From the NCBI GenBank assembly GCA_027943335.1, contig BSBK01005649.1, positions 1,940,001 through 2,004,000 of the forward strand: a stretch of 64,000 nt of DNA, given 5' to 3'. The notes beneath the pieces were generated by a model. It was not told the origin of the DNA, did no database searches, and saw only the letters and a list, made by a program, of their open reading frames with translations. Below are positions 23,937 to 36,983 of the stretch, in pieces. A program made the position numbers and the translations under genes. This stretch comes from Chamaecyparis obtusa. Lineage: Eukaryota > Streptophyta > Pinopsida > Cupressales > Cupressaceae. Positions within the stretch are counted from its first letter, which is position 1, and each line of letters begins with the position of its first letter.

Positions 23937-25583
23937 CGGCATAACTTAAAAAAAAAATATTTCATTTGTCATTTCATTATTACCCAGCATGACGAATTAG
24001 ATCAAGGGTTGCAGCACGCGAAGGAGGACCGCCTGTGAGGGTTTCCTTACCTTAACCTACGGTATGATCAATTTTTTTTTAAACTTCAAATTTGTCTAGA
24101 TTGGTAGGGTGTTTATACCCATATGGAAACTATGAGAAAACATATTTGAATTCAAAGATTCATGGAATTCAAAGAGTGGCCCAAACATATTTAAAGAACA
24201 AAACTTCTACACTATCATGTTGGAGGTTGTTGTCAGTTTATTAGAGTTAGAAAGAAACTATGTAATCGTTTACAAACATTAAACAAAGAGTTTTCTCTAC
24301 ATATTGGGACTGTCCCATGGAACAGTGAATACAACATTGAGTCTATATGTTTGATAGAATGTGATCTTGGCTAGGTTAGAACCAGTATTATGGTTGTGAG
24401 TTGCAGGAGAAGGTGATTTCTACAAAGCCCTAGGCTATTGACCCAAAAAGTCAGGGTTTAGTGAATAGATAAGTGGACGAGTGTGTGTGAGAAAACAAAG
24501 TTGAAAAATGGTTGACTCGTACCCTTTGGAAAGACTGTCTGTGGTCATGGAACCCTATGTTCACCATCTTTAAGGATCTTGACCATATAGATAGGACAAC
24601 CATAAGCAAGGAATCAGAGACCAGATGGACAACTTTCTTTGTTGTTTTGGATAAGACAAGTTCCTTAGTTTTGGAGTTAATGTATTAATATAACCAAATT
24701 ATACCTTTATTTATATAATTGATGGATTTATCTTTCAATGCTATCCAACCTTACATAGTTGTTGATACCATTTTGAATATGTTATTGTAAGTGATGGCAC
24801 CAAATGAAAGAGGACTCCAAATTTCACGTCATGTCATGCAAAGTCAAGCCATAGAATTTCAGATGCATCCAAGTTTGAAACTACGATGCTCATCCATTAT
24901 TAGTAATATTTTATGTTTTTTTGGTGTTTACTCTCATGCCCATCAATAAATCTTAAATTTTTAGTTTTGTTCCCCTCGATTAAGCCGACTGCGTCAACAC
25001 ATTACAAGACAAAATGAGAAAGCATTAGTCAATTTTCACCTTGAAGTGTCTAGTTCAAATGTTATTTTTCACTTTTGTGAGGTTGAGAATACTAAATACT
25101 AATAGTATTATATGGCCTATTTCTTTAGCCTCAATGTTATATATTTTAGTATATTTAGTTTTTATTTTATTTTTATATAGATATAGATATAGATGTTTTA
25201 TCTAAGAATGTGTAGTATTTATCTTTCATTTTATTTTATAAAAATAATATTTATTATATAAAAATTCTTTCAAAAGCACATTAACAAAGAGAGAATTAGT
25301 GTATTATTCAGCAATCAACAATATTGTGGTTATGATACAATTATAATTTCTTACACCAATTCTATCTAGAGAAATTATGATTGGACAACTCCTTGTAGAA
25401 TCACAAGTCTAAAATGTTTTCCAACTATCTTACACATCTTACATAACATTAGATATTTATAAACACATCATAATACATATTTTATATGGTATCAAGCATA
25501 ATCTCAAGTGAGAAACCCCTTTTGCATGAGTGCATAATAAATAATACATCAGGATTTGTAAAATATTTTAAACAATCTCAACA

Positions 25584-26350
25584 TTCTCTCCCATGTTATA
25601 TACCTTGCAAGAGAAAAAGAGAAACACTAATAGTCAATAAATTACTTTCTTAAGATAGAATTGCACATAGCTTCACTACCCTATCGAAACTTCTTTTTGT
25701 TCATTAGATTTCTCAAATATCTACAAGATTCACACAAATTATCTACCTTCTCCAAGATAACTCTCTTGTCCTCCCCTTCATCATGAATAAAATGAAACTA
25801 AGCATCGATATATACTCCATTCACATGTGAAAAGATTGATTCATTGTGAATTTGATAGTACTTTTACTATCACCATTAATCCTCATGGATCCTTGACATA
25901 GGCTAGTGCAGCATGTGAACATAATCTCTAAAGTTAGATTTCCTTCTTGTAGGCATAGATAGACGTAATATTTTTTGCATATATCATGAAAAGTATGATC
26001 GTAACTTGTTTAGTCATGTAGTTGATTGCACCACTAAAAATAGAAAACACATAACCACTAGTCAACATCCTATTGTAAACATGTCTCTCATGAAATATAT
26101 CTACAAATTCTTGAATCTCTAACAAGTGCTACATTTCCTCAAGTTGACACTATTGCAAGTTACACCAGTACTACTATGTCTACAATTGATTTGTAGCAAA
26201 ATAGTGTAAACAAGGTATCCAAGCACACTAGCATGAGGTACATGAGTTATGTCCATCTCACTAGATATATATGGGCATTTCTCAATTGAATGATACGTTC
26301 CCATAAAAATGTGAACTCCTATTAATCTACAAACTCTCATGTTAAACAAC
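25584..26350 (-). pseudogene. Ancient Ty1/Copia RT/RNase H relic
   Basis: On the minus strand, 26300-26200 reads like the VPYASAVGSLMYA segment of a Copia RT (here VPHASVLGYLVYTILLQ). 26060-26000 reads like the SGYVF...GAI RNase H segment (SGYVFSIFSGAINY), and 25850-25740 like the C-terminal HFI...VILEKV part. A GGGAGAGAA tract and TGTTGAGA at about 25593-25576 could be the polypurine tract and LTR start. Many stops and frame changes. It is much older and of a different lineage than Copia-1 to -3. Confidence 0.5.
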
Positions 26351-27142
26351 TACAAAATAAAGTCAACATAGTTCCTTTAACACAACCAAAGTTAAAATTA
26401 AATTATCTCTATCCCTAAGATAAACTAAGTAGCCTTCATATATTTTATGTCAAACTACTATTAAACTAACTGTACCCTGCCAGTCACTGTTCCTACATCC
26501 AAAATAATCAAAGCATTCCTTATCTCTTATTTCTTTGATCAAATCATTCCTTATCTTTGTAATCACCTTGGCCATTTCATTGGACTTGAAACAAATCTCC
26601 CTATACTTGGTCAAACTCCTAGCCCTCTCCTCATTCCTCCCAACATTTTTGTCCATTTTAATACCTAAGGACCTCAATTTGAAATCAAAAAACTATTTTG
26701 ACAACTTAAACTGATCTGCAACCCAATCACTAGCAAGCCCCAAAACATGACAAATATCGTCTCGATTAGCATGAAGATAAGTAAATTCCTCCAAGAGAAA
26801 GGGCATAGAAATTCCCTACTCCTCATCACCTTTGCCAGCACTAGAAAGAGGGCTTTTATCAGTCTTTTTTTGCCCAAATTTCTCCCTCCCCATATTTGTC
26901 TCTTACTCCAAAATTTCCCCAATATTACTCTTTTTTCCCAATACTCCAGAGAATTTACATTATCACCACCTTCTCATCACCAATATGAGAACCTCTTGTA
27001 TTATAAATTTGTGCTCTCTCCCACCCTTTAGTGAATTTCTTCTCCATTCTCTTAATTTTATCAAACAATGGGGTGAGAAAACATTGCCATAAAGGCATCC
27101 TTCTCCTCCTCATCTTCCTTGTCCTTTGTGTTAGTGTTCATA
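26351..27142. other. Unassigned AT-rich stretch
   Basis: Several 75-95 codon frames on both strands overlap each other without recognisable domains. Nothing supported. Confidence 0.4.
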
Positions 27143-27377
27143 TCTGAATAATGAGTCACAAAATATCCATATGTCTTATGTGCCCCAAATTTACTCTTAA
27201 TATCAATGTTGGGGGAGAGGGATTTCATGAACTACATCATGAGAAGGATAAGAACTTCATTCTGAATAATGAGTCACAAAATCTCCCTATGTCTTATGAG
27301 CCTCAAATTTACTCTTAATATCAATGTTGGGGAGAGGTCTTTCATGAACTATGTCATGAGAAGGATAATCACTTCAT
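27143..27377. repeat. Tandem duplication, 118-bp unit, two copies
   Basis: The unit starting TCTGAATAATGAGTCACA at 27143 starts again at 27261. The copies differ by a few substitutions and small indels. No coding role seen. Confidence 0.9.
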
Positions 27378-30045
27378 GTATCATGGGGATTTTAGGTTTT
27401 TTGTTTTGTTCCTTAATTCTTAATTCACACATTTTGAAGGCTTTGAGAGTCATTTAACATGATTGTACCCTCACATACAATGGATTAACCTTTCTCTGTT
27501 CAGTTTTCTTTCATTGTTTTGAAGTTTATTTGTAAAAAATAACCATTCCATGGACTCAAAGGCCTAGAATCCACTAAATGAAGTTCACTAACATGTATAA
27601 TAGTTTTATCATCTTGAAGTTGCATAATTTTGATGAGAGGAAGTGATCACTAGCTGTAACAGAGAAGTTTTTCATTGAAATTCATGGCACAAGTATAGCA
27701 GCAAGAGTTTGGCTTGAATAGCACAGTGGTTTTATGATTGGAGTAGTGTTATATTTTTTTATGAATGGTGAATCAATCACCAATTGATCTTGGAAGAGCT
27801 TGAAGGGTTGAGATTGAAAAAACCCTTGAATCAAGGGTTTAGGAGAGGTGATTTGGGGCTTTTGGTGTTCCCAATAGTTTGGGTTAAATTCCTCTTAGAT
27901 TTAGAGGTTTTGAGACATTTTAAAACATTTTCTGGAGTTTGGGGTCTTGGGGTTACCTACAGATAGGAGTTTCTTTGTTAAACTACCCACTTTTGGGTGC
28001 ATTTACAGGGGTACAGTCATGGTACTGTGAGTTGTTCCAAAATAACGATATCTAAGTCTTTGGTATTTTTATGTATGGTCAAAAGGGTATGTGAATATGT
28101 GTTTATTTTTATTACTATTTTGGTAAAGTGAAGAGTTTAAAGACCTAGAAGGTCTCTACAGGGCTACAAGGAAGGGCCATTAGGTCTCTGGAACAGTCTG
28201 AAGCTATTTAGCCATTGGGAGTGTGGGTAACACTTGAAACCTTAAAACCATTTTAACATACCCTTATACACCTTAAAGACATTAAATATATCATTGGTTT
28301 TCATTGGAAGAAGTCTTGGTTGGGTTGAGTCACTTAAGAACAATTGGACATTGTGGGAAGTAGTTCATTTGTGAACAAATTTGTAAACCCTTACCTTGTT
28401 TATCAGTTGTATTAAAAGATATGAAACCTATCAATCAAATCAAGAATGTTGATGGACACCTTAGAATGTTAAAAGAGTAATTGTGAAATCTTAACATGCT
28501 TGTAATGGCTTTGATAAACAATGTGTGAATTATGCAGCTTCTATCGCCTTAACCTTCTATTTTCTTTGCCTCTTTGTTCGAACCAATTTACAATGTATAT
28601 GCCGTGAATAGTCTCAGCTAGTAGTCCATAAATAATACATATAAACAATACACATTAAGGATCAAATTAAGCCTAAACAAAAGTTAGTTAATTCATGGGA
28701 GTATAAGCAACAACTTGTTAGAAATATGAATATTTCGTGAAGGAAATTGCATCATATCAAGCAAGAATAGATCAAATCATCGATTGTCTCAAGTTAGAAG
28801 CCAATTGTCTTCATTTATTTGCAAACTTTGAGGTGAAAATTATGCTAAAATGTAGAAATAAGTAAGTTTTCAGTTCAAACAAGTTTTAGATTTGATTCTC
28901 GCCATCCTCCTCATCACAGACTTTGAAATAAATCTACTCAAATCTACCTAGATTTCACATTTCTCAAAATTTTGATCTCTTCCCCATGTTCATCTTCCAT
29001 CTCCCAAGTTAGTTTATTGCCTAATCTAATGAAGATAATCACTACATGTTGAGATGCAATTCGATGCCTCTTGTAAAAAAAATCTCTTCTCAAACTCAGT
29101 AAAATTTGCTTCCCAATTTGGATGAAACTTTGTTGCCTTATAAGGGCAAATTTGTTGCTAATTGCAGAGCTCAATTTGATTTTGAGATGATATTAAAATA
29201 AGGTCACTTAGTCTCCTTATATAGGATATTTGTGGGCCAAGAGGCACAACTACCTAGTAGGGTCGACTTGAGTTTCTTAAGGCCAATAAAGATTATTAAA
29301 TTTAATTGTTTTCAAATCCTTACCTTGGCCGACCTAGACAAGGAGGCCAAATGGAAATTAGAATTTATGTTTGTCTCCTCCTTCATGCCTTGTTTGCTGC
29401 AATCCTACACCTGGGTGGAAATGAATGGGTGGTTGGGATAAAAATCCCAGAAGAGGGCAAATTCTACCCCTTCAGAATTTACCTTTACTTCATCATACCA
29501 AACTTAGTCATTTTCATGCCTTTAGAAGCCCCCCCTTTTAAACTTGGACTTAGATTTAGGGACTTGACTGATTTTGATCTCACACTTACTTCCTTGACTT
29601 CACCAAACTTCTTCTCTAAGGCTCAAAGACTTGAAATTGTTACTAATTAAAACTTCTAGACCACCTACTACAAATGAAGCGGAAAGAGGGGGTCCCATTT
29701 GGAATGGGGCGATGGTATGAAAACCTCACAACACTCATTTCTTTTTGTGTGATACAATTCTTTAGATATTAAGGTGGCATATATACTACTTCAGCTTAGT
29801 AAAATTCACATCAACGTGTCTTTGTTGATCATCCCTTTTACAATAATAAAATGTATCAAACGTTAATTGTTATTGTGGAATACCATTTTTTTCTTAGCAT
29901 AATATGAACTATAGTGAAAGCTTTGGTAGTTTATATCTTGTTATTTCTGAGATATTCCTTCCCTGTCTAGTAGTTTGTTTATCAAATAGCATGAGCAAAA
30001 AATAAATTCAAAACTTTGTCTCCCCAAAATGCTAGTCTTATAATC
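27378..30045. other. Degraded non-coding DNA
   Basis: No supported gene. A minus-strand frame at 29174-28944 ends LTWEMEDEHGEEI, faintly like the C terminus of a Gypsy chromodomain polyprotein (ATWE.E...). I would not call it on that alone. AT-rich throughout. Confidence 0.35.
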
Positions 30046-30405
30046 AAATTTACAAAACTGAACCAATGGCATGTTTACAACAAAGGTCTAATAGAACTCC
30101 CAACAATTCTTAAACATACTTTATCTAATATGATGAATTCTTAAACAATTAAGGTTGGAGTAGACATAGTTATCACATAGTTTTTTGTGTGGTACAAGGA
30201 AGATTTGGTTAGGTCAAATCTTCCTTCGTGCTATCAGTCTATAGAATTAGACCTTTATTAAGAATTCAGCATATCAAATAAAGTATGTTTAAGAATTGTT
30301 GGGACTAGTCCTTTGGCATGTATTAAACAAAATAAAAATTTTAGCATATTATTATCACTCTATTTCTTTGTTGTAAACATGCCATTGGTTCAATTTTGTA
30401 ATTTT
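30046..30405. repeat. Foldback (inverted-repeat) element, copy 1, intact
   Basis: The left arm 30046-30144 (AAATTTACAAAACTGAACC...) is the reverse complement of much of 30258-30405 (...GGTTCAATTTTGTAA). An inner hairpin, GGAAGATTTG/CAAATCTTCC, sits at 30198-30224. No protein is encoded, so it is MITE-like and non-autonomous. Confidence 0.8.
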
Positions 30406-30552
30406 TTTTTGTGTTAAATGCATTTAAAATAAAGGTCTACTTCTATAGACTGCTAGCACAAAGGAAGATTTGACCTAGCCAAATAAAGGTCTAATTCTAT
30501 AGACTATTGGTCAGAAAAATCTTCATTGTCTTATGATTGTCTTCTTTATATA

Positions 30553-30843
30553 CTAGTATTTAAATGGAACATTAAGCATAGTAATAATATGCTTAATCTA
30601 TTAGTAATTGACAGATTAAGTATATTATTACTATGTAGAGTTAGGGCCAAGTTCCCGCATGCAAGCAAAAGTCTAGTGCCCTATAGAATTAGTCTAACAG
30701 TAAATTTATAACAATGTGGATAAGAATCAATTTGTAATTACTATGCATTAAACATGCTAAATTGATAAAGGTGTTATCTGCATTTAATCTGCCAATTACT
30801 AATAGATTAAGCATATTATTACTATGCTTAATGTTCCATTTAA
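30553..30843. repeat. Near-perfect 61-bp inverted repeat between two foldback copies
   Basis: 30553-30613 (starting ATTTAAATGGAAC) is the reverse complement of 30783-30843 with about one mismatch. It lies between foldback copies 1 and 2 and makes the whole 30.0-31.2 kb block palindrome-rich. Confidence 0.85.
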
Positions 30844-30862
30844 ATGCATTTAACACAAAAAA

Positions 30863-31171
30863 CAAATTTACAAAACTGAACCAATGGCATGTTTACAACA
30901 AAGGTCTAATAGAACTCCCAACAATTCTTAAACATACTTTATCTAATATGATGAATTCTTAAATAATTAAGGTTGGAGTAGACATAGTTATCACATAGTT
31001 TTTTGTGTGGTACAAGGAAGATTTGGCTAGGTTAAATCTTCCTTCTTGCCATCGGTCTACAAAATTAGACTTTTATTAAGAATTCATCATATCAGATAAA
31101 GCATGTTTAAGAATTGTTGGGACTGGTCCTTTGGCGTGTATTAAATAGAATAGAATTTTTAGCATATTATT
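30863..31171. repeat. Foldback element copy 2, left part (split by Copia-2)
   Basis: It repeats copy 1: left arm 30863-30964, right arm from 31076. The right arm stops at Copia-2 and resumes at 38188. Copy 1 supplies the uninterrupted version (...GCATATTATTATCAC...), which shows the insertion point. Confidence 0.85.
31166..31171 (+). repeat. Target site duplication (left), ATTATT
   Basis: ATTATT before Copia-2 matches 38182-38187 after it. Comparison with foldback copy 1 confirms that six bases were duplicated, one more than the usual five, possibly because the site is AT-repetitive. Confidence 0.8.
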
Positions 31172-32364
31172 TGTTGGAAATATAGATGCAGTAACTGAGA
31201 GGGGGGGTGAATCAGTTAACCACAAAAATATTACCACTGATCCCCTTAAATATCTTAACAAATTATTTACTGTGCCACTCGGTAAATATACAGAGAAATA
31301 CTGAAAACTTGATCCTTGAAATGTGTAATAATTAAACTGTTCTTAAGCATTCATCACTGATTAACTTACATGAATAAAGAAAATAACATGAACACAAGAG
31401 ACACCAGATTTACCATGGAAACCCAATATGGGAAAAACCACCAATGTAACTAGTTACTATTTTTCACTCTTCTAAAGTGATGCCCGGTTAGAAGCCAACC
31501 CGGTAAAAGGTTACAAAACACACTGTTAGGTGTGACCTTGTTAGAGGATTTAATTACCCTACTAGGAGTGGCCTTGTAAGAGGTCTTGAAACAATTCAAT
31601 AGAACTGTTACCTTGTTAGAGGATTTACAAAATGGTTGTTAAACCAACTTGGTTAAGAGATTTTGATATCACTGCTACAATTGCTAGAGAGTAACAATGA
31701 AATAACCTGCAACTGAATTGCTGAATATAGATCTTTGTTCTGTTTCACTAGATCCTTACTGATCAATTAAATCTTTGCTGCTCCTCAAGGATATCTGACC
31801 ATCCTTCAAAATTCGCACACACCTTTCTTCAAAATGATTTCTGCATGATGTATTTTCTTATTCACCATTTGACCTTCTATATATATATATATATGTCATT
31901 TCATAATCATTTAGATTGTCAAGTTAGCACTAATAATTATTATAACAGTCGCTGGGATAAACAAACTGTAATAACAAAATTCTTTGAAAGGGCCAACCTT
32001 GCTCGGTAAACATTAATCCTAAAAAGATTTCCTTCAGTGACCAAGAGAACTCGGTAACCACAGCGAATTCTGCAACATCCTTTGGAGACCGAGAGAGCTC
32101 GGTAACCACTAATTTTCCTTCGATAACCGAGGAGGCTCAGTTAACACTGATATCCTATCAAGTTTTCTTTAGACACCCAAGAGAACTCGGTAGACACTAA
32201 AAACCACCTAGCTGACCGACTGAGCTCGGTAGATACTGAGAACCACTTAGCTAACCGACTGAACTCGATAGATACTGAAAGCAATAATTGATATGACATT
32301 TGTGTGACATCAAAGACAACACATAGCTAATCCAACAATGTCCTTCAGACAATTGTATCCAACA
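31172..32364 (-). repeat. 3' LTR of Copia-2
   Basis: 1,193 bp, TGTTGG...CCAACA. It contains a short (TA)n tract at about 31878-31894 that lies where a TATA box would be in element orientation, and a CTCGGT/ACCGAG array at about 31995-32275. The C-run hairpin arms are TAACTGA 31192-31198 and TCAGTTA 31212-31218. Confidence 0.95.
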
Positions 32365-32376
32365 ATCTCCCTCTTT
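32365..32376 (-). promoter_or_regulatory. Polypurine tract of Copia-2
   Basis: On the minus strand AAAGAGGGAGAT abuts the LTR, identical to Copia-1. A second CAAAGAGGGAGA lies upstream at about 32560-32575. Confidence 0.88.
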
Positions 32377-32718
32377 GGCATTGATGGCAACACAACATGT
32401 CATAGCACAATGAAATTTCACAGATAAACCAAGAGTAAGAAACATAAACTTAGCTTCATTCTGATTCCCATCATCTTCAAACTTCTTTCTCTGACTGAGA
32501 ACTCTCCCTCTTAACTTCTCAAATTATTCTTCTTAGAAATTTCTTGAAATGATAGCAAACTCTCCCTCTTTGACAACACATGCCAAAGACAACTTACACA
32601 GTTTCGGTAAATATCAATGTACCTTATGTACTGATTCATATGCAATGATTCCTTGACTATGCTACATCAACTGATTGATCTTCAACATGTTCTGGTTGAG
32701 GCATCACTAAAACTTTAT

Positions 32719-35700
32719 TTAGTGAACCTCGGATAGGGGAGTGACCCCTAACTTGCCTCTTAGATACAAGAATGCATCCTTAGGTAGTGGTTTGGTGAAG
32801 ATATCTGCAATTTGTTCTTTTGTATGAATATATTCCAATCTGATTTCCTTGTCCTGCACCAATTCTCTGACAAAGTGATATTTAATTGCAATGTGCTTAG
32901 TTTTGGAATGCATTACTGGATTCTCTGAAATATTTATTGCACTTGTATTATCACAAAACATAACAACTGGTTCTTTGATCTCAACCTTCATGCCTTCCAA
33001 AAGTTGTTTAAACCATATAATATTAGAGCAGTTTACTGCTGCAGCAACATATTCTGCTTCTGCTATGGATTGGGATGTGCAGTTTTGCTTTTTACTAGTC
33101 CAAGATACTAACCTCTTGCCAAGAAAGAATGCACCACCACTTGTACTCTTTCTGTCACCAATGTTTCCTGCCCAATCAGCATTAGTAAACACTTTTAAAT
33201 CCAGATTTCCTCCAAATTTATACCACAAGCCATAATCTTCAGTTCCCCTTAAATACCTCAAGATTCTTTTGATTGTCATCATGTGATTTTCTCTGGGTTT
33301 AGCCGAGAATCTTGCCACTATTCTAACTGCTAAGGCAATATCAGGCCTTGTGTGTACTACATACTGTAATTTTCCAATCATTGATTTGTATAAGGTCTGA
33401 TCTACTTCTTTTGAATCATCATCTTTGGAAAGCTTCAGTCCAGTACACATGGGTGTACCAACTGGTTTTGAATCTTCCATACCAAATTTCTTAAGTATTT
33501 CCCTGATATATTTAGACTGAGTAATGTAGATACCATTTTTGTTCTGCTGAATCTGAAGTCCAATAAAGAATTTTATCTGACCAAACATAGACATTTCAAA
33601 TTCTTTGTTCATAAGCTCTGAAAATTCTTTTCACTAATCATCATTTCCTGTAAACACAGTATCATCCACAAATATTTCTACCAAAACAATTTTGTTATCT
33701 GATCCTTCTTTGATGTATAAATTGCTGTTGTCATTAGCCCTTTTGAAATTAATCTGAGTAAGATAGTTATGTAATCTTTCATACCATGCTCTAGGAGCTT
33801 GTTTCAGACCATACAATGCTTTGTGTAATTTGCAGACCATATCCCTTTTGTCTGGATCTATAAAACCTTTAGGTTGCTCAATGTAGACTTCTTCCTCAAG
33901 AATACCATTGAGAAAAGTAGATTTGATATCCATCTGATATACCTTAAATCCTTTATGTGCTGCATATGCAAGTAAAGTCCTCACACCTTCTAATCTTGTA
34001 ACAGGAGCAAAAGTCTCTCCATAATCTATTCCTTCTTCTTGAGAATATCCTTTACATACCAATCTTGCTTTGTTTCTTGATACTTGACCATCTTCATTCA
34101 ACTTATTTCTGAATACCCATTTTGTCCCAATTATATTTTTATCTTTAGGCCTAGGTACAAGAGTCCATGTCTTATTTTTCTCTATTTGCTCTATTTCTTC
34201 ATTCATAGCCTCAATCCAACTTTCATTTTCTAATGCATCTTTGACATTTTTAGGTTCAAAATCAGCAAATAAACATGTACCTTTTAGTTTACTTCTTGTC
34301 ATAGTACCATCTGATTTGTTTCCAATAATTTGATCTGGTTTATGATGCTTTCTGACGTACTTGGCTAATATAGGTTCCTTGCTTCCTAAATGAGTTATAT
34401 TGTCATCTTCTTCATCTTCAGGTTCAGATTGCTCGGGCTCGGTAGATACTTGCTCGATAGCTTCAGACTGAGACTCGGTACTTTGTGACTCGGTTAGAAC
34501 TTCTTCTTATGACTCAGTTACTGTACTGGGCTCGGTAGATGTAGTCTCCTTACATGTGTCTAGCAATGTATCAGGTTCGATGTAAACAAATTTTATGTAG
34601 TCCTCTGGTTCCTTTTTGCTTTCTTCTTCAATCTTTTCTGCAAACTCATCAATTCTCACATGTGCACTTTCTATGATTTTGTGAGTAGACAAATTTAGAC
34701 ATCTATATGCCTTACTTTTGCAAGAATATCCCAAAAATATTCCTTCATCATTTTTTACATCAAATTTTCCTTTTCTAGATTCTTTCAAGATGTAACATTT
34801 ACTACCAAATACTTTTAGGTAACTTACATTTGGTTTGTAACCATACCATAGCTCATATAGAGTCTTGAATGTGTCTTTTCTCAGCTGTACTCGGTTCAAG
34901 GTATGAACTGTAGTGCTGATAGCTTCCTTCCAGTATTTCATAGCAATGTTCTTTTCAATCATTAGAGTCCTTGCACATTCCATGATAGATCTGTTCCTTC
35001 TTTCAACTATTCCATTCTGCTCAGGAGTTCTCGGGGTTGATACCTGTCTTTTGATTCCTCTTTCAATGCAGAAATTATTGAATTCATGGGAGATAAATTC
35101 ACCACCTTTGTCTTATCTCAAGAATTTTATTCTTTTTCCTGTTTCCTTTTCTACTCTTGCTAAATACCATTTGAACTTCTCAAATGCTTTAGACTTTTCT
35201 CTTAAATACATAACAGTCATCATTCTAGAATAATCATCAACAAAGAGAATAAAGAATTTTTCTCTGGTATAGCTCTCAATTTCAATAGGTCCACATAAAT
35301 TAGTATGCACAATTTCCAAAATATCTTCAGACTGATAGTTTTTACTTTTGAAACTAGACTTTCCCATTTTACCAATTTGACAATTCTTGCATAGACCAAC
35401 ATCAGGTTTCTTCAAAGTAGGAATACCTCTTACTTTCTTGAATTTGCTTATTTTTATCATGTTGTCAAAATTTACATGACATAACCTTTTGTGCCATAGT
35501 TGACTTTCTTCAATTCGAGCAATAAAACATGAGTAATCACCAAGATCAAGATAAAATAGGTTACCTTTGGTTTGTTTGCCTGATCCTATCAGTTTTCCTT
35601 TGTCATCCAGCAGTCTTGCTTTGCCATTCATGAATTCAACCTTGAATCCAATGTTGATTAGCTGTGCTACACTTAGAAGATTATGCTTTAGTCCTTCGAC

Positions 35701-36921
35701 CCAATATGCATTATCACATATAAGTTCTTTGGTTAATGAAATTCGTCCCTTTCCTTTTATACAACAAGGTTCATTGTTTCCAAACCTTACATTACCACCA
35801 TCAAAGTTTTCAAAGTGTTCAAACTTGGTCCTATCACCAATCATATGATGTGAACATCCACTGTCTATAATCCATGTATCATTCTTGCTTATATGAGAGA
35901 TAAGTGCCATCTCATCTTCATCATTATCAGATTCATCTTTTACAGCAATGAAAACAATTTCTTCTTCACTATCATCCAAATCTTTAGCTAAGAAACATGT
36001 TTTCTTACCTTTATCCTTGAATGATTTGAAATTTTTCTTGCCATTGTACTTGTAATTTTTCTTCTCATCTTTGCTTTGCTCGTTTGGACACCTAGCTGCA
36101 ATATGACCAATTTCTTCACATGAAAAATAGATTAAGGGAGTTTTACCTCTGTATTTTCCTCTGCCTCTTGAATACTTCTTTGCAAGTAATGCTTCAATAA
36201 CTTCAAGATCACTATCAGAACTTTCCTCTGATTCTTCTTCACTTTCTGATTGGATTTTCTTCCCTTTCTTGAGTGAAAGTTTGGCCTCAAAAGCTGATTC
36301 AATATTTTTAGAAGTTGGAACATAGTTGTCATAGTTATCCAGTTCAAAGGCTGTCAATCTTCCAACTAAGGCATCCAAAGTTATATTGTGATTTTCTTCA
36401 CATCTTCTTTCTTGAATAGCAGAAACTCTTATTGCATAAATAGGGAGTAATGTTCTAAGAACCTTACTTATAACCGTTTCATCATCAATTTTTCCTCCAG
36501 AAGCTCTGATTGCACTAACACTTGTCTTGATCCTTTCAACATATTTTGCAATGTTTTCTTCTTCTCTCATTTTCATTTGATCAAACTGTCCTCTTAGGCT
36601 CTTTGCTTTGGCTCTCTTCACATTGTCATCACCGCCATAGATTTTCTTCAGCTTGTTCCACATTTCATGAGCAGTTGTGCAGTCTTTGATTTCATCAAAT
36701 TCTTCATAGCTAAGAGTTGATGCAATGTCTATCATCATAGTGTTATGGTTCTTCTTCTCTGCAATGTCTTCAATAGTCAATGTGCCAGTAGGAATTGTAT
36801 ATTCTTGATCAATATATTGGCATCCTGAATCACCAATGGAAGCCAAATGTAATCTCATGAGACCTTGCCATGCTGAAAAGTTATTTCTATTAAGCCTTGG
36901 AATTTCTCTTTTGTAAGACAT
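32719..36921 (-). pseudogene. Copia-2 gag-pol polyprotein, four in-frame stops
   Basis: One frame of about 1,400 codons from ATG 36921 to the stop at 32719. Domains in order: UBN2-type gag; a zinc knuckle at about 36130-36090 whose first Cys is Tyr (YFSC...H...C); protease DSG at about 35870; GAG-pre-integrase (LWHKRLCHVNF); integrase in which the first catalytic Asp is Asn (HTNLCGP, about 35300); GGEF and NGIVERRNR; RT with FVDD at about 33670; and RNase H NADWAG and CDNTSAI. Stops: 35115 (TAA), 34509 (TAA), then adjacent TAG 33636 and TGA 33633. The C terminus ending near PLSEVH is intact. The knuckle and integrase changes mean it would be defective even without the stops. Confidence 0.95.
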
Positions 36922-36969
36922 CCTGATCTTTAGCTTAGGTCCTTGAAACCCTTCCTGCAAGCACCAAAA

Positions 36970-36981
36970 GCTCTGATACCA
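36970..36981 (-). promoter_or_regulatory. Primer binding site of Copia-2
   Basis: Minus-strand TGGTATCAGAGC, two bases from the 5' LTR. Confidence 0.92.
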
Positions 36982-36983
36982 AT

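Larger units (their letters stand above)
22347..25575. other. Degraded AT-rich DNA, no gene seen
   Basis: Mostly low-information sequence. About 24200-24560 shares short phrases with the chromovirus leader/LTR (AAAGCCCTAGG, ACCCTTTGGA) and may be an old relative of that LTR. Two features inside are listed separately. Confidence 0.4.

Noticed and set aside
24200..24560. Old LTR of the chromovirus family
   Set aside because: Only short shared phrases; no definable ends. Mentioned as a possibility but not called.
25491..25503. TGGTATCAAGC as a primer binding site on the plus strand
   Set aside because: It has mismatches to the initiator-Met site, lies next to a minus-strand relic and has no LTR end beside it.
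26450..27092. Overlapping 75-95 codon ORFs as genes
   Set aside because: Open frames on both strands over the same bases and no domain similarity.
28944..29174. Gypsy chromodomain C terminus on the minus strand
   Set aside because: The TWEMEDE stretch is suggestive, but the rest does not fit and no pol is adjacent.
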